DNA from: Candidatus Accumulibacter similis
Lineage (GTDB): Bacteria > Pseudomonadota > Gammaproteobacteria > Burkholderiales > Rhodocyclaceae
Length of the DNA stretch: 64,000 nt
Reading direction: 5' to 3'
Assembly (NCBI GenBank): GCA_013347225.1
Contig: CP054595.1
Location: 2,414,415-2,478,414, forward strand
In this document: positions 30,398-40,999 of the stretch, one piece after another
Layout: each line of letters opens with the position of its first letter
Position numbering within the stretch: the first letter of the stretch is position 1
The notes under the pieces: model-generated
The model's input: the letters and a program-made list of their open reading frames with translations, nothing else
The model's database searches: none
What the model was told of the DNA's origin: nothing
Translations under genes and position numbers: made by a program

Positions 30398-32500
30398 TCA
30401 GTAGGTGTTCTGCACGAGCTGGATCGTCAGCCGCTGTCCGGGTTTGATGTCGTTGGTCTGGATGCGGTTCCAGCGCAGGAGGTCATCCTTCTCGACGCGG
30501 AACTGCTTGGCGATCGAGCCCAGCGTGTCGCCGCGGCGGATCGTGTACTGGGCGAGCTTGAGCGGCTTGCGGGCCGTTTCCGCGCCCTTGTCGGCCCGCC
30601 TGCCGGTTTTCTCTTCCTTGGCCGCCAGTTGTTGCCTGCCGTCGTCGGCCTTGTTCGTCGTGCGCTCGGACGCCTTCGCCGCCGCCGCGCTGGCGGCTTT
30701 GCCGCCGCTCGCTTCCTGGCGGCTGTCGGCCGGCTCGTTGCGCGCCTTGCCGGACGGTGCCCTGGCTGGCTCGGCGGCCGCGACCAGCAGGCGGGTGCCG
30801 GCATTGACCTGGTTCGCGCGCAGCTTGTTGAGCTGCTTCAGTTCGGCCACGCTCATGTCGTAGCGACTGGCCACCTCGCTGAGTGTTTCACCCTTGCGGA
30901 CGAGGTGGCTGCTGCTGGAGGTGCGGCCCGCTGCTGCAGTTTCTGCGGCTGGCCGCGATTCCGTCTCGCTCACCGTGCCGCGCTGCGCCGCCGGCTTCGC
31001 TGCCGGCTCGGCGGCGGCGACCAGCAGCTTGCTGCCGACGTTCACCTGGTCGGCGCGCAGCTTGTTGATCTGCCGCAGTTCGGCCATCGTCATGCCATAG
31101 CGCTGGGCCAGGGCATGCAGCGTCTCGCCCTTGCGGACGACGTGCGTGCGGCTGGCGACGGCCGGCGGCGCGACCTCCGGCTGCGGCAGGCGCGGCGCCT
31201 GCGCGACGGCTGCGGGCGGCCGCGGCTGTTCGCTCGCCAGCGGCGGTGCCGCCTCGGTCGGCAGGCTCGCCAGTTGCTCGCCGGCGCTGACACCTTCCTG
31301 TGCCGGCACGAGCAGGGTGTGTCCCGCCGTCACCCTGATGCTGCCGTTGATGCCGTTGACCGCTTTCAGGTTGGCGACCGTGAGGCCGAAGCGCGGTGCG
31401 ACCTGTTCGAGCTTCTCGCCGGCGCGGAGCGTGTAGGCCTGCCATGACGACAACGGCTTTTCACTCTCCTCGTGTGCCTCGAGGTTGCTGACGAAGGTGT
31501 CAAGCTTGTGTGCCGGGATGACCAGCGGCTTGTCGGACTTGATCACCGGGCGGTTGTGCGCCGGATTGAGGGCGACGAACTCGCGTACCGGCATCTCGGC
31601 AAGGCGGGCTGCCAGCTCGACGTCGATGTCGGCCGACTTGGTGACGGTGGCGAAGTAGGGGCGGTTGGGAACCCCGCGGAGGTTGAGGCTGGCGAGCGCG
31701 TTCGGGTTGCTGAAGATGTTCTTCAGGGCCTGCAGCTTGGGGACGTAGTGGCGGGTTTCCTCGGGCATCGTCAGGCTGAGGTAATCGGTCGGCAGGCCGT
31801 TGGCGCGGTTCCTGTTGATCGCCTTGCCGACGGCACCTTCGCCCCAGTTGTAGGAGGCAAGCGCGAGGTGCCAGTCACCGTGGAGATCATAGATGTACTG
31901 CAGGTACTCTAGCGCGGCGGCCGTCGAGGCGACGATGTCGCGGCGTTCGTCCACCCACCAGTTCTGTTCCAGCTTGTACTGCCTGCCGGTCGCCGGGACG
32001 AACTGCCAGAGGCCCGACGCATGGCTGCGCGAATACGCCGTCGGGTTGTAGGCGCTTTCTACCATCGGCAGCAGCGCAAGCTCCATCGGCATGCCGCGCC
32101 TTTCGAGTTCCTCGACGATGTGATGCAGGTAGCGGCTGCTGCGCTCGACCATGCGGCGCAGTGACTCGGGACGATTGGTGAACCATTGCTGGTGGTGCAG
32201 GACAAGCGAGTTGTTGATGTTCGGCATCGCAAAGCCGCGCCGGATGCGCTGGAACAGTTCGTCCGGCTCGGCGGTCAGATCGATGGTCTCGGCGAGTTGC
32301 CCCGGAGCGACGAGTTCGACCACCGGCAGCGCCTCGGCCGCCTCCGTCTGGCTGTCAGGAAGCAGGCCCGGTGTCCGCTGGGACGCGCTGCTGGCCGTCG
32401 GCCGATCGGTTGCCTGGGTGCCCTGGTCGGTTGAATCGCCGGCCGCAGCAGCGCCGGAAGACAGGGCAAGAGCAAGAGCAAATGCGATTCGTGGCGTCAT
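30398..32500 (-). CDS. mltD: Membrane-bound lytic transglycosylase D with four LysM domains
   Basis: A 700-residue cell-wall enzyme that cleaves peptidoglycan with formation of anhydro-MurNAc. Seen: a signal peptide (RIAFALALALSSGAAAA), the SLT catalytic segment with Glu in LLPMVESAYNP, SRSHASGLWQFVPATGRQ and LASYNWGEGAV, then four LysM repeats: YTLRAGEKLEQVAPRFG, HVVRKGETLHALAQRYG, HLVRKGETLSEVASRYD and YTIRRGDTLGSIAKQFR. Ala/Ser/Lys-rich linkers separate them. Most MltD proteins have two or three LysM; four is at the high end. The ATG at 32500 has AGGAAG upstream. It is monocistronic, convergent with the peptide transporter and upstream of nothing on its strand. Confidence 0.94.
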   Translation of the reverse strand: MTPRIAFALALALSSGAAAAGDSTDQGTQATDRPTASSASQRTPGLLPDSQTEAAEALPVVELVAPGQLAETIDLTAEPDELFQRIRRGFAMPNINNSLVLHHQQWFTNRPESLRRMVERSSRYLHHIVEELERRGMPMELALLPMVESAYNPTAYSRSHASGLWQFVPATGRQYKLEQNWWVDERRDIVASTAAALEYLQYIYDLHGDWHLALASYNWGEGAVGKAINRNRANGLPTDYLSLTMPEETRHYVPKLQALKNIFSNPNALASLNLRGVPNRPYFATVTKSADIDVELAARLAEMPVREFVALNPAHNRPVIKSDKPLVIPAHKLDTFVSNLEAHEESEKPLSSWQAYTLRAGEKLEQVAPRFGLTVANLKAVNGINGSIRVTAGHTLLVPAQEGVSAGEQLASLPTEAAPPLASEQPRPPAAVAQAPRLPQPEVAPPAVASRTHVVRKGETLHALAQRYGMTMAELRQINKLRADQVNVGSKLLVAAAEPAAKPAAQRGTVSETESRPAAETAAAGRTSSSSHLVRKGETLSEVASRYDMSVAELKQLNKLRANQVNAGTRLLVAAAEPARAPSGKARNEPADSRQEASGGKAASAAAAKASERTTNKADDGRQQLAAKEEKTGRRADKGAETARKPLKLAQYTIRRGDTLGSIAKQFRVEKDDLLRWNRIQTNDIKPGQRLTIQLVQNTY

Positions 32501-32719
32501 CCGTACTTCCTGTTCTCTTTTCGGGCGGGCGCCAGTTCATCCCCGCTCAGTGGGATCACCTGGTCGAATGGTGAAACTGCAAGCGCATGATTATAGACCA
32601 AAGCGAAGGTGCGAGTGGACAAGTGGCGCGGCGAAAAGTTCGCTGCCGGTGGTGCAGCGGCTGGCCGCGTTCCGCGGCCGCGGCGGCCGGTCCGGCGACG
32701 CGCTTGGGTGCGCCGGCCG

Positions 32720-32752
32720 CAAAAAGAAAGAGCCCAGGCTGGCTGGGCTCTT
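32720..32752 (-). terminator. Intrinsic terminator after tRNA-Asp
   Basis: On the minus strand, AAGAGCCCA (32744-32752 read inverted) pairs with TGGGCTCTT (32728-32736), loop 7 nt, followed by CTTTTTGC-type T-rich sequence. It lies just after the tRNA-Asp 3' end on the same strand. Confidence 0.8.
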
Positions 32753-32765
32753 GGGTACTCGATTC

Positions 32766-32842
32766 TGGCGGAGTGGACGGGGCTCGAACCCGCGACCCCC
32801 GGCGTGACAGGCCGGTATTCTGACCAACTGAACTACCACTCC
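32766..32842 (-). tRNA. tRNA-Asp (GTC)
   Basis: A 77-base cloverleaf on the minus strand, including the encoded CCA end. Acceptor GGAGTGG pairs with CCACTCC, the anticodon arm reads CCGGCCTGTCACGCCGG with anticodon GTC, and the T arm contains GGGTTCGAGCCCC. A terminator hairpin follows within 15 bases. Confidence 0.97.
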
Positions 32843-32962
32843 TTGCTGCATCGGACTGCCCGTGTCGGGCATCCGGGTCCGGCGGCCCCAATGGCTGCCC
32901 GCCGTTCGAGCTGCGCATTATAGCGGATTCCTGCCGGCAAGCAAGAGCTGCGGCAGGGCGCA

Positions 32963-33919
32963 TCAGGCGGCAAGACACTCGAAGCGGATCAGGCAGGGGT
33001 CACCATCGCGTACGGCTTCGCCGAGCGAGATGTCGCCCTGGTCATGCAGAACGAACTCCTCGCGCTGGACGAAGAAGCGCTCGCCGTTGTCGAGACGCAG
33101 GTAGGTGCCATTGGTGCTGCCGTCGACGAGGATGAACCTGCCCTGACGAAAGTGGATGTCGGCATGGTAGCGGGATACCTGTTCCTGGTCGACGACCAGC
33201 AGGTTGCGGTCGCCGCGGCCGATGGTGAATGGCGGCGAGTCGTCGCGCACTTCGAAGCGGGTACCGCGGTATGCGAGAAGCAGGCGGGAGCACAGCGACT
33301 GGCGCAGTTCCTTCTGCGGCCCCGGGCCGACGAGCTGGGTGACGGTGCCGGGCTCCTGCCAGATCATCTCGACGATCTCGACCTCACGCCGGCGACCGCG
33401 GACGCGCGACAGACCGAGGCTGCGCGTCATCTGCTGCAGTTCATCCGGTAGCCGGCGCGTGGTGTCGAGGGTGGTGATGATCTGGTCGGCCCGCGCCAGC
33501 GAGACCATGCGGGCCGCGACATTCACCGCGTCGCCGAAGAGGTCGTCCGGCTCGACGAGCAGCGGTCCGTGTTGCAGCCCGATCTTGACGGCGATGTTGA
33601 AGTCCAGCAGCGAGAGGTCGTCCCGCAGTGCCCGATGCATTTCGCAGGCCGCGTTGACTGCACGTTCGGCGTCCGGGAAGCGGCTCATGATCTCGTCGCC
33701 GATCGTCTTGATGACCGTACCGTCGAATTCGCCGGTCTTCTCCTTGAGGGTATCGAGCACGCGACTCTCGATCTGGCGGGCCTGCCAGTCGCCGTAGTCT
33801 TCAAACAGCCGGCTGCTGCCGCAGATGTCGGCAAAAAGAACCGTCGCCGACACCGACTCCGGAGCAGATGCCGCCGACGGGCGGTCCGGCGCAGGAACTT
33901 TCGGACTGCGCAGTTTCAT
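32963..33919 (-). CDS. Adenylate/guanylate cyclase catalytic domain with C-terminal FHA domain
   Basis: A 318-residue signalling protein. N-terminal class III cyclase domain: metal-binding LFADICGSS (about 29-37), then IKTIGDEIMSRF and LFGDAVNVAARM, which carry the second metal Asp and the transition-state Asn/Arg region. C-terminal FHA domain: FTIGRGDRNLLVV, VSRYHADI and VDGSTNGTYL, the canonical phosphothreonine-binding residues. The order cyclase-FHA couples phospho-signal binding to cyclic nucleotide production or to regulation of it. ATG 33919 (MKLRSPKVPAP) fits; the frame is open to 34090. It lies 34 bp after dksA on the same strand. The window also encodes a Crp/Fnr-type regulator (38030), though a link is only inferred. 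Confidence 0.87.
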   Translation of the reverse strand: MKLRSPKVPAPDRPSAASAPESVSATVLFADICGSSRLFEDYGDWQARQIESRVLDTLKEKTGEFDGTVIKTIGDEIMSRFPDAERAVNAACEMHRALRDDLSLLDFNIAVKIGLQHGPLLVEPDDLFGDAVNVAARMVSLARADQIITTLDTTRRLPDELQQMTRSLGLSRVRGRRREVEIVEMIWQEPGTVTQLVGPGPQKELRQSLCSRLLLAYRGTRFEVRDDSPPFTIGRGDRNLLVVDQEQVSRYHADIHFRQGRFILVDGSTNGTYLRLDNGERFFVQREEFVLHDQGDISLGEAVRDGDPCLIRFECLAA

Positions 33920-33953
33920 GACCCGCCTTTTCCTTCCTCGACGAGCAGGCCGG

Positions 33954-34382
33954 TCAGCCGAAGCGGCGCTTGTACTGCTCGCGACGTTCCTGCGCTTCGA
34001 GGCACAAGGCGGCCGTCGGCCGGGCGAGCAGGCGGGCGATGCCGATCGGCTCGCCGGTCTCCTCGCACCAGCCGTAGTTGCCCTCGTCAATGCGCTTCAG
34101 CGCGTCGCGGATCTTTCGCAGCAGCTTTCTCTCGCGATCCCTGACACGCAGCTCGAGCGTGTGCTCTTCCTCGGCGCTGGCGCGGTCGTTCCAGTCCGAA
34201 CTGATCTCGGCTTCCTGCAGGTGGCCCGCCGTCTCCTTGACGGCCGACAGCAGCGCCTGCTCTTCGGCAAGCAGCCGGCGGCGGAAGAAGGCGATCTGCC
34301 CGGGAGACATGTACTGATCCTCAGGCGCTGACAGCAGCGCCGTCTCGGTCAGTTCGTTCGCTTGCGCAGTCGACTCGTCCAT
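33954..34382 (-). CDS. dksA: DksA/TraR-type RNA polymerase regulator with a reduced zinc finger
   Basis: A 142-residue DksA protein that binds the RNA polymerase secondary channel and acts with ppGpp on rRNA and amino-acid promoters. Seen: the coiled-coil (FFRRRLLAEEQALLSAVKE; SAEEEHTLELRVRDRERK), tip residues DRAS-type, and the zinc-finger region WCEETGEPIGIARLLARPTAALCLEAQE. The four Cys of E. coli DksA are here C-T-C-A (CxxT and CxxA). Such low-Cys forms are known in other proteobacteria and need no zinc. The ATG at 34382 starts a usual N-terminus (MDESTAQ). It is followed by the cyclase-FHA gene. A 7-bp hairpin stands in its leader (34426-34445). Confidence 0.94.
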   Translation of the reverse strand: MDESTAQANELTETALLSAPEDQYMSPGQIAFFRRRLLAEEQALLSAVKETAGHLQEAEISSDWNDRASAEEEHTLELRVRDRERKLLRKIRDALKRIDEGNYGWCEETGEPIGIARLLARPTAALCLEAQERREQYKRRFG

Positions 34383-34690
34383 GTTGTGACTCCTTTACTT
34401 GCTGACAGATCACCGACGATGGGACCGGGGAGTCCAGCCTCCCCGATCACAGAGTCATGGCGGCCGACGCGGCAACGAGCTGCCATCGCCCCGCTCGATG
34501 CACCGTGGCGTTGGCCGACCGGCGCCGTCAGGCGACGGTGCCGCAAAGGCGCGCTGACGACAGCTGATGGTAGCGCATTGTCCGCCTTCGGCACAGACAA
34601 AAAAAACCGCCGGCAGGCGGTGTGACTACATTTCAGTGCGATCCGTGGCCGCGCAGGGCGTGCTGCCAGCGACCTGGAACCGGAAACGCC
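34383..34690. other. Intergenic region between dksA and tRNA-Val
   Basis: These 308 bases hold the dksA leader and the terminator of tRNA-Val. The leader has a hairpin, CGGGGAG (34426-34432), 6-nt loop, CTCCCCG (34439-34445), between two GATCAC copies. No small gene is seen. Confidence 0.6.
34599..34621 (-). terminator. Intrinsic terminator after tRNA-Val
   Basis: On the minus strand, ACCGCC (34616-34621), loop TGCC, GGCGGT (34606-34611), then a run of T to 34599. It is a classical hairpin and U-tract about 70 bases after tRNA-Val on the same strand. Confidence 0.85.
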
Positions 34691-34766
34691 TGGTAGGCGC
34701 GATTGGACTCGAACCAACGACCCCCACCATGTCAAGGTGGTGCTCTAACCAGCTGAGCTACGCGCC
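34691..34766 (-). tRNA. tRNA-Val (GAC)
   Basis: A 76-base cloverleaf on the minus strand with encoded CCA. Acceptor GGCGCGT pairs with the ATCGCGCC-side strand, D arm AGCTCAGCTGGTTAGAGC, anticodon arm CCACCTTGACATGGTGG with anticodon GAC, T arm TTGGTTCGAGTCCAA. A terminator follows at 34599-34621. Confidence 0.96.
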
Positions 34767-34854
34767 TTCATCAACGCCCAAGCTGCACGTGATTTCAGGG
34801 AAGTGCGCATTATACGGGGCGGCACCTTCAAGTCAAGCATGATCGTACGAGTTC

Positions 34855-35475
34855 TCAGTCGCCGATCACGTCGGTGTTGGCCGGGGGCGTGAAGCGGAAC
34901 AGTGATGGCGGCAAGCGGGGGTTGATCTCGACTCGCGAAAAGACGAGCATCGTCGTCTGGCCAAGGGTGTCGAGCAGTTCCATCGCCCGCAGTTCGCTGC
35001 CGGAGAAGCCGACGCGTACCTTTGCGAAGCCGCTGTCGGCGGCTCTGGGGGTTGCCTCGAGCCACTCGAGCCCGTCCCGTTCGCCCGCTTCGCGCAGGCT
35101 GAAGTCGCGGTCGATAGTGCGTTCGCCGGCGAGCAGCGAGGCCGGCGTGCCGCCGAGCGCGGCGCCGGCCTTGCGGACGGTCACCTGGCGCAGGTCCGGG
35201 TCATGGATCGAGATCTTCTCGCCATCGCCGATCACCAGTTGACTGTAAGGCTTGTCGATCTGCCAGCGGAACTTGCCCGGACGCCAGAACATCATGACCC
35301 CGCTCGATTTCTGCGGCAGCCGACCGTTGCGCGCGACGACGGTCTGGGCGAAATCGGCGCGCAGCGTTCGCGTCGTGTCGAGAAAGTGCTGCAGTTTGTC
35401 GATGGCCGCGGCACGAGCCGGGTTGCTCGCAACGAGGACGCACAGCGTCAGGCCGAGCGGCAGGCGCCAGTTCAT
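34855..35475 (-). CDS. lolA: Outer-membrane lipoprotein carrier protein
   Basis: A 206-residue periplasmic chaperone that ferries lipoproteins from LolCDE to LolB. Seen: a signal peptide ([22 protein letters not shown]), [41 protein letters not shown] with the Arg/Trp residues of the hydrophobic cavity, and the C-terminal [17 protein letters not shown]. The ATG at 35475 overlaps the ftsK stop by 4 bases (ATGA), so it is translated after ftsK. The ftsK-lolA pair is common in beta- and gammaproteobacteria. Confidence 0.96.
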   Translation of the reverse strand: MNWRLPLGLTLCVLVASNPARAAAIDKLQHFLDTTRTLRADFAQTVVARNGRLPQKSSGVMMFWRPGKFRWQIDKPYSQLVIGDGEKISIHDPDLRQVTVRKAGAALGGTPASLLAGERTIDRDFSLREAGERDGLEWLEATPRAADSGFAKVRVGFSGSELRAMELLDTLGQTTMLVFSRVEINPRLPPSLFRFTPPANTDVIGD

Positions 35476-38006
35476 TCGTCTTCCTTGCGCGCGAGAACCT
35501 CGCGACCGCCGCGCGCATCCATGGCAGAAACCAGGCCGGCCTTCTCCATCGCCTCGATGAGACGGGCGGAACGGTTGTAGCCGATCCGCAGGTGTCGCTG
35601 CACGAGCGAGATCGAAGCGCGGCGGTTCTTCAGCACCACCTCGACGGCCTGGTCGTAGACGGGATCAGCCTCACCATCGGTGTCGGGGCCGCCGTTGTCG
35701 GCGCTGCCGGCATCGGCGTCCTCGTCGCCGGCGGAGCCGACCAGGACCGCGTCGACGTAATCCGGCGCGCCGGTCTTCTTCAGGTGGTCGACCACCCGGT
35801 GCACCTCGTCGTCGGCGACGAAGGCTCCATGGACACGCGTCGGGTAGCCGGTGCCCGGAGCCAGATAGAGCATGTCACCCTGGCCGAGCAGGGTCTCGGC
35901 GCCCATCTGGTCGAGGATCGTGCGTGAGTCGATCTTCGACGAGACCTGGAACGAGATGCGGGTCGGGATGTTGGCCTTGATCAGGCCGGTGATGACATCG
36001 ACCGATGGTCGCTGCGTGGCGAGAATCAGGTGGATTCCCGAGGCGCGGGCCTTTTGGGCGAGGCGGGCGATGAGCTGTTCGACCGTCTTGCCGGCGACCA
36101 TCATCAGGTCCGCCAGCTCGTCGATGACGACGACGATGTAGGGCAGGGTGCTCAGTGGCTCGGGTGAAGTCGGCGTCAGCGACACCGGATTGGCGATCTT
36201 CTCACCATTTCGCGCAGCATCGCGGATGCGCTGGTTGAGGCCGGCGATGTTGCGCACCCCCATGGCCGACATCAGCTTGTAGCGCTTGTCCATCTCGCCG
36301 ACGCACCAGTTGAGCGCGTTGGCTGCCTGTTTCATGTCAACGACGACTGGCGCCAGCAGGTGCGGGATGCCCTCGTAGATCGACAGTTCGAGCATCTTGG
36401 GGTCGACCAGGATGAGCCGCACCTGGTCGGGCTCCGACTTGTAGAGCAGCGACAGGATCATCGCGTTGATGCCCACCGACTTGCCGGAGCCGGTCGTTCC
36501 GGCCACCAGCAGGTGCGGCATCCTGGCCAGGTCGACGACCAGCGGCTGACCACCGATGTCCTTGCCGAGGCTCATCGTCAGCGGCGAGTTCATGTCGCTG
36601 TATTCCTTGCTGGCAATGATCTCCAGCAGGCGAACCGTCTGTCGCTTCGGGTTCGGCAGTTCGAGTGCCATCGACGATTTGCCGGGAACCGTCTCCACCA
36701 CGCGCACCGAGACCAGCGACAGCGAGCGCGCCAGATCCTTGGCCAGATTGAGGATCTGGGCGCCCTTGACGCCGACCGCCGGCTCGATTTCGTAGCGTGT
36801 GACGACCGGCCCGGGGTAGGCAGCGGTGACTGCGACCTGGACGCCGAAATCGGCCAGCTTGCGTTCGATCAGCCGCGAGGTGTATTCGACGGTCTCCGGG
36901 CTGACGCGGGCACTCTGCGGTGGCGCCGGTTCCAGCAGGTGCAGCGGTGGCAGCATGCCGCCCTCGACGGCCTCCGGGAACAGCGGCGGTTGCCTTTCGC
37001 GGTCGATCCGCTTCTCCACCTTCGCCGGCAGGACGCGTGCGGCGGGTGCTTCCGGTTCGCGTCCGGTGGCGGTTCCGTCGGCTTCGTCACCCGGCAGGGG
37101 CGTGCTCGCCGCGTCGCCGAGGAAGGGCTCGGCTGGCTCCCTGGCATTGCCCGAATCGGCCCCCACCTCGCGGTTCAGGGTCGGCTCGACCGCAGCGTCG
37201 CGACTGCCGCTCCGTGCCGGTCGCGAAGCCGTCCGGGCGGCCGTCGGCGGCATCTCCGCCGGCGCCGGTTCGTGGCCGTCGCCACGCTTCTTCTCGAGTT
37301 CGACCACGGCTTCGCGTTCGCGCGCCACCTCGCGACCGATGCGCCGATCCTGCCAGCGTCCGTAGAGGCCGCCTATTGCCAGCAGCACGCGCTCGAACAG
37401 CGTGCCGATCCGTTCCGCCGCGGTGATCCACGACATGCCGGTGAAGATGCTCCAGCCGAGCAGCAGCATCGCCACGAGTGCCAGTGTGGCGCCCGTATAG
37501 CCGAGGTAGCGGACCGCGAAGGCACCCAACTCGATGCCGGTGACGCCACCGGGGCCGACCGGCAGGCTGGCCTTGATGGTGTAGAAGCGCAGCGTCTCGA
37601 GTGCGCTGCTGGCAATGATGAGGACGACGAAACCGGCGAGCGAGATCAACAGCGGCCGTCTGTCGCCGGCATGCTGTCCCTCGAGCCGCCGGTAGCCCCA
37701 GCCAACGGTGACCAGCAGGAGCAGGATCCACCACCATGCGGAGAGGCCGAAGAGGTAGAGCAGGACATCGGCCAGCCAGGCGCCGCTGCGCCCTGCCGGG
37801 TTGTGCAGCATGCTGCTGTGCACGGCATGCGACCAGCCGGGATCGGCGCGGTCGTAACCCCAGAGCGAGAGCGCAAGGAAGCTGACGACAACGATCAGGA
37901 CGAGCCAGCGGGACTCGCGCAGCAGCACGGCGATCTTCTCCGGCAGCGGGCTCGATGGTCGGGACGGGTAGGGGATCCTGCTGCCGAGTTTGCTCAACAA
38001 TGCCAT
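35472..38006 (-). CDS. ftsK: DNA translocase FtsK
   Basis: An 844-residue septal DNA pump that aligns and decatenates chromosome ends at division. Seen: four hydrophobic helices in the first 200 residues (e.g. [33 protein letters not shown]), a Pro/Glu/Arg-rich linker (about 215-380), the RecA-like motor with Walker [16 protein letters not shown] and Walker [14 protein letters not shown], and the C-terminal gamma winged helix ([34 protein letters not shown]) that reads KOPS. The linker is short compared with E. coli FtsK. The ATG at 38006 starts [15 protein letters not shown]. It is followed directly by lolA. Confidence 0.96.
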   Translation of the reverse strand: MALLSKLGSRIPYPSRPSSPLPEKIAVLLRESRWLVLIVVVSFLALSLWGYDRADPGWSHAVHSSMLHNPAGRSGAWLADVLLYLFGLSAWWWILLLLVTVGWGYRRLEGQHAGDRRPLLISLAGFVVLIIASSALETLRFYTIKASLPVGPGGVTGIELGAFAVRYLGYTGATLALVAMLLLGWSIFTGMSWITAAERIGTLFERVLLAIGGLYGRWQDRRIGREVAREREAVVELEKKRGDGHEPAPAEMPPTAARTASRPARSGSRDAAVEPTLNREVGADSGNAREPAEPFLGDAASTPLPGDEADGTATGREPEAPAARVLPAKVEKRIDRERQPPLFPEAVEGGMLPPLHLLEPAPPQSARVSPETVEYTSRLIERKLADFGVQVAVTAAYPGPVVTRYEIEPAVGVKGAQILNLAKDLARSLSLVSVRVVETVPGKSSMALELPNPKRQTVRLLEIIASKEYSDMNSPLTMSLGKDIGGQPLVVDLARMPHLLVAGTTGSGKSVGINAMILSLLYKSEPDQVRLILVDPKMLELSIYEGIPHLLAPVVVDMKQAANALNWCVGEMDKRYKLMSAMGVRNIAGLNQRIRDAARNGEKIANPVSLTPTSPEPLSTLPYIVVVIDELADLMMVAGKTVEQLIARLAQKARASGIHLILATQRPSVDVITGLIKANIPTRISFQVSSKIDSRTILDQMGAETLLGQGDMLYLAPGTGYPTRVHGAFVADDEVHRVVDHLKKTGAPDYVDAVLVGSAGDEDADAGSADNGGPDTDGEADPVYDQAVEVVLKNRRASISLVQRHLRIGYNRSARLIEAMEKAGLVSAMDARGGREVLARKEDE

Positions 38007-38029
38007 TGGCGGGTTCTGAAAAATTTTGG

Positions 38030-38737
38030 TCAGGAGCGCTCGGCGCTCACCGAAGAGGGCGCTCGCTTGTCGAGAATCACCGTGCGACCCTCCTCGACAC
38101 GGAAGTAGCCACGGTTCTCGAGATCCTTCATGACGCGACTGACCATTTCGCGTGAGGCGCCGATCATCTTCGCGATGTCCTGTTTCGTCACCCGTTTGCG
38201 GATGACGCGCTGGCCGCGCTCTTCTTCCGAGAAATCGAGCAGCAGCTTGGCGACGCGGCCGTAAACGTCGAGCAGTGCCAGGCTCTCGATGTTGCGGTCG
38301 GCTTCGCGCAACCGCTGCACCAGGCTCTTCATGATGTTCAGGCAGAGGTCGAAGTTCTCCGCCAGGCAGCGTTTGAAATCGCCCTTGGTGATCACGAGCA
38401 GTTCGCAGGCTTCGGTGGCGACGACATCGGCCGAACGCGGGCTGCCATCGATCAGTCCCATTTCGCCGAAGAACTCCCCGGGGCCGAGCAGGGTCAGAAT
38501 CACTTCACGGCCCTCTTCGTCGCTGTTGAGCACCTTGGCGCCGCCACTGATCAGGACGTAGAGCGAGTCGGTGCTGTCGCCGGCGCGAACGATCGTCGTC
38601 TGGCGAGCGACCCGACGGTGAAAGGCGACCTTGGCGATCTGTTCGAGCTGCGTATCGGGAACGCCGGCAAAGATCGGGATGCTGTGCAGCAGGGTCAGGC
38701 TGGGGCCTCTTCTGGGTTGTTCGACCTGAGTGTTCAT
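38030..38737 (-). CDS. Crp/Fnr family transcriptional regulator
   Basis: A 235-residue regulator. Seen: a cyclic-nucleotide-binding jelly roll ([42 protein letters not shown] with the PBC-type Gly-Glu and Arg-Ser residues) and a helix-turn-helix ([23 protein letters not shown]). The PBC has [14 protein letters not shown], near the cAMP-binding pattern GELALMYGTPRAA, so nucleotide binding is plausible; no Fnr-type Cys cluster is seen. ATG 38737 is preferred over TTG 38755. It is divergent from trxB, with a TATAAT-like element on each strand between them, so it may control trxB or itself. Similar proteins are near ftsK in other betaproteobacteria. Confidence 0.9.
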   Translation of the reverse strand: MNTQVEQPRRGPSLTLLHSIPIFAGVPDTQLEQIAKVAFHRRVARQTTIVRAGDSTDSLYVLISGGAKVLNSDEEGREVILTLLGPGEFFGEMGLIDGSPRSADVVATEACELLVITKGDFKRCLAENFDLCLNIMKSLVQRLREADRNIESLALLDVYGRVAKLLLDFSEEERGQRVIRKRVTKQDIAKMIGASREMVSRVMKDLENRGYFRVEEGRTVILDKRAPSSVSAERS

Positions 38738-38788
38738 GGGCGGTTCTTCCGTCAAGTGAAATGATTTCTATCAAGGGCTTGCGCGCCG

Positions 38789-38794
38789 ATTATA
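38789..38794 (-). promoter_or_regulatory. -10 element of the Crp/Fnr gene
   Basis: TATAAT on the minus strand, 51 bases before the regulator ATG. The -35 is not evident, which would fit an activator-dependent or autoregulated promoter. Confidence 0.45.
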
Positions 38795-38862
38795 AGGCAC
38801 TTTGCAGGTTTTCGACGTTAACCGGTGGTAGCGGCTGGAGCAGGCAGGCCAGCGATGACGGT

Positions 38863-38868
38863 TATAAT
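38863..38868 (+). promoter_or_regulatory. trxB -10 element
   Basis: TATAAT 33 bases before the trxB ATG on the plus strand. No good -35 hexamer is seen 16-18 bp upstream. It lies in the divergent region shared with the Crp/Fnr gene, so regulation by that protein is possible. Confidence 0.45.
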
Positions 38869-38894
38869 TTTCCGCTGACCCACCCGGAGAGTGA

Positions 38895-39866
<972 letters not shown>

Positions 39867-39934
39867 GAGCCCGCCCGTGGCGCTGCCAGGTGCCGAACGT
39901 AGGTTGGCCAGGGGCATCAGAAGCGACGCCGGCG

Positions 39935-40504
39935 ATGAGTCAGTTCAGTCGTCACAGCCCGGAGGATCGGGCTGCCTTCCTCGCTGCCGTTGACGGTGCG
40001 CGACCTCTGCGCCAGCCCGACCGCGTCAGCCTCGACGGGCCGAAGCCAAGTCCGCGGCCGCGGCAGAGCGAGATCGACGAAGCGGCGGTCCTTGCCGAGC
40101 TGCTGCACGGCTCGTTGGCCATCGATGACTGGCTCGACCTGGGTGGCGCCGACTCCTTCCTGCGTGGCGGCGTGCCGCGCAGCGTGCTGCGCGACCTGCG
40201 TCGGGGCCGCTGGAGCATTCAGGGCCACATCGACCTGCACGGACTGAACCGGCAGCAGGCGCACTCCCAAGTGGCCCAGTTCGTCGCCGCGGCGCTCAGC
40301 GCCGGCAAGCGCTGCCTGCGCATCGTGCATGGCCGCGGCCACGGATCGCCGGGGCGTGAAGCGATCCTGCGGCAGTTGGTCAAGGTCTGGCTGGGTCGTC
40401 ACCGGGAGGTGCTGGCCTTCTGTCACGCCCCGCCGAACGATGGTGGCGACGGTGCCCTCTGGGTGCTGCTGAAGTCGGGCGTCCAGCCGCGCCGGCTGCC
40501 CTGA
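39935..40504 (+). CDS. Smr/MutS2 domain protein
   Basis: A 189-residue protein with a C-terminal Smr domain, a small nuclease-like fold. Seen: the DLHGL motif (HIDLHGLNRQQA), the second motif IVHGRGHGSPG, and a final segment DGGDGALWVLL typical of stand-alone Smr proteins of beta/gammaproteobacteria. The N-terminal half is Arg/Asp-rich and helical. The ATG at 39935 opens MSQFSRHSPEDRAAF; the frame is open upstream through trxB only by chance. It is 68 bp from trxB on the same strand and is often next to it. It may act on RNA or DNA; the substrate is unknown. Confidence 0.88.
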   Translation: MSQFSRHSPEDRAAFLAAVDGARPLRQPDRVSLDGPKPSPRPRQSEIDEAAVLAELLHGSLAIDDWLDLGGADSFLRGGVPRSVLRDLRRGRWSIQGHIDLHGLNRQQAHSQVAQFVAAALSAGKRCLRIVHGRGHGSPGREAILRQLVKVWLGRHREVLAFCHAPPNDGGDGALWVLLKSGVQPRRLP

Positions 40505-40599
40505 CGGAGAGTTCCGGCGACGACCGTCGTCGCTGGCTGCCTGCGCTGCCGTAGACCGTCTCGCCGCCGCGGCTGCCCCGGCGAGAGCCCTGGCGCCGT

Positions 40600-40971
<372 letters not shown>

Positions 40972-40999
40972 CTATCAGAAATCGCGCACCGACAAACGA

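Noticed and set aside
32766..34766. The two tRNA genes as attachment sites of a genomic island
   Set aside because: No repeated tRNA 3' end and no integrase nearby; the genes around them are core.
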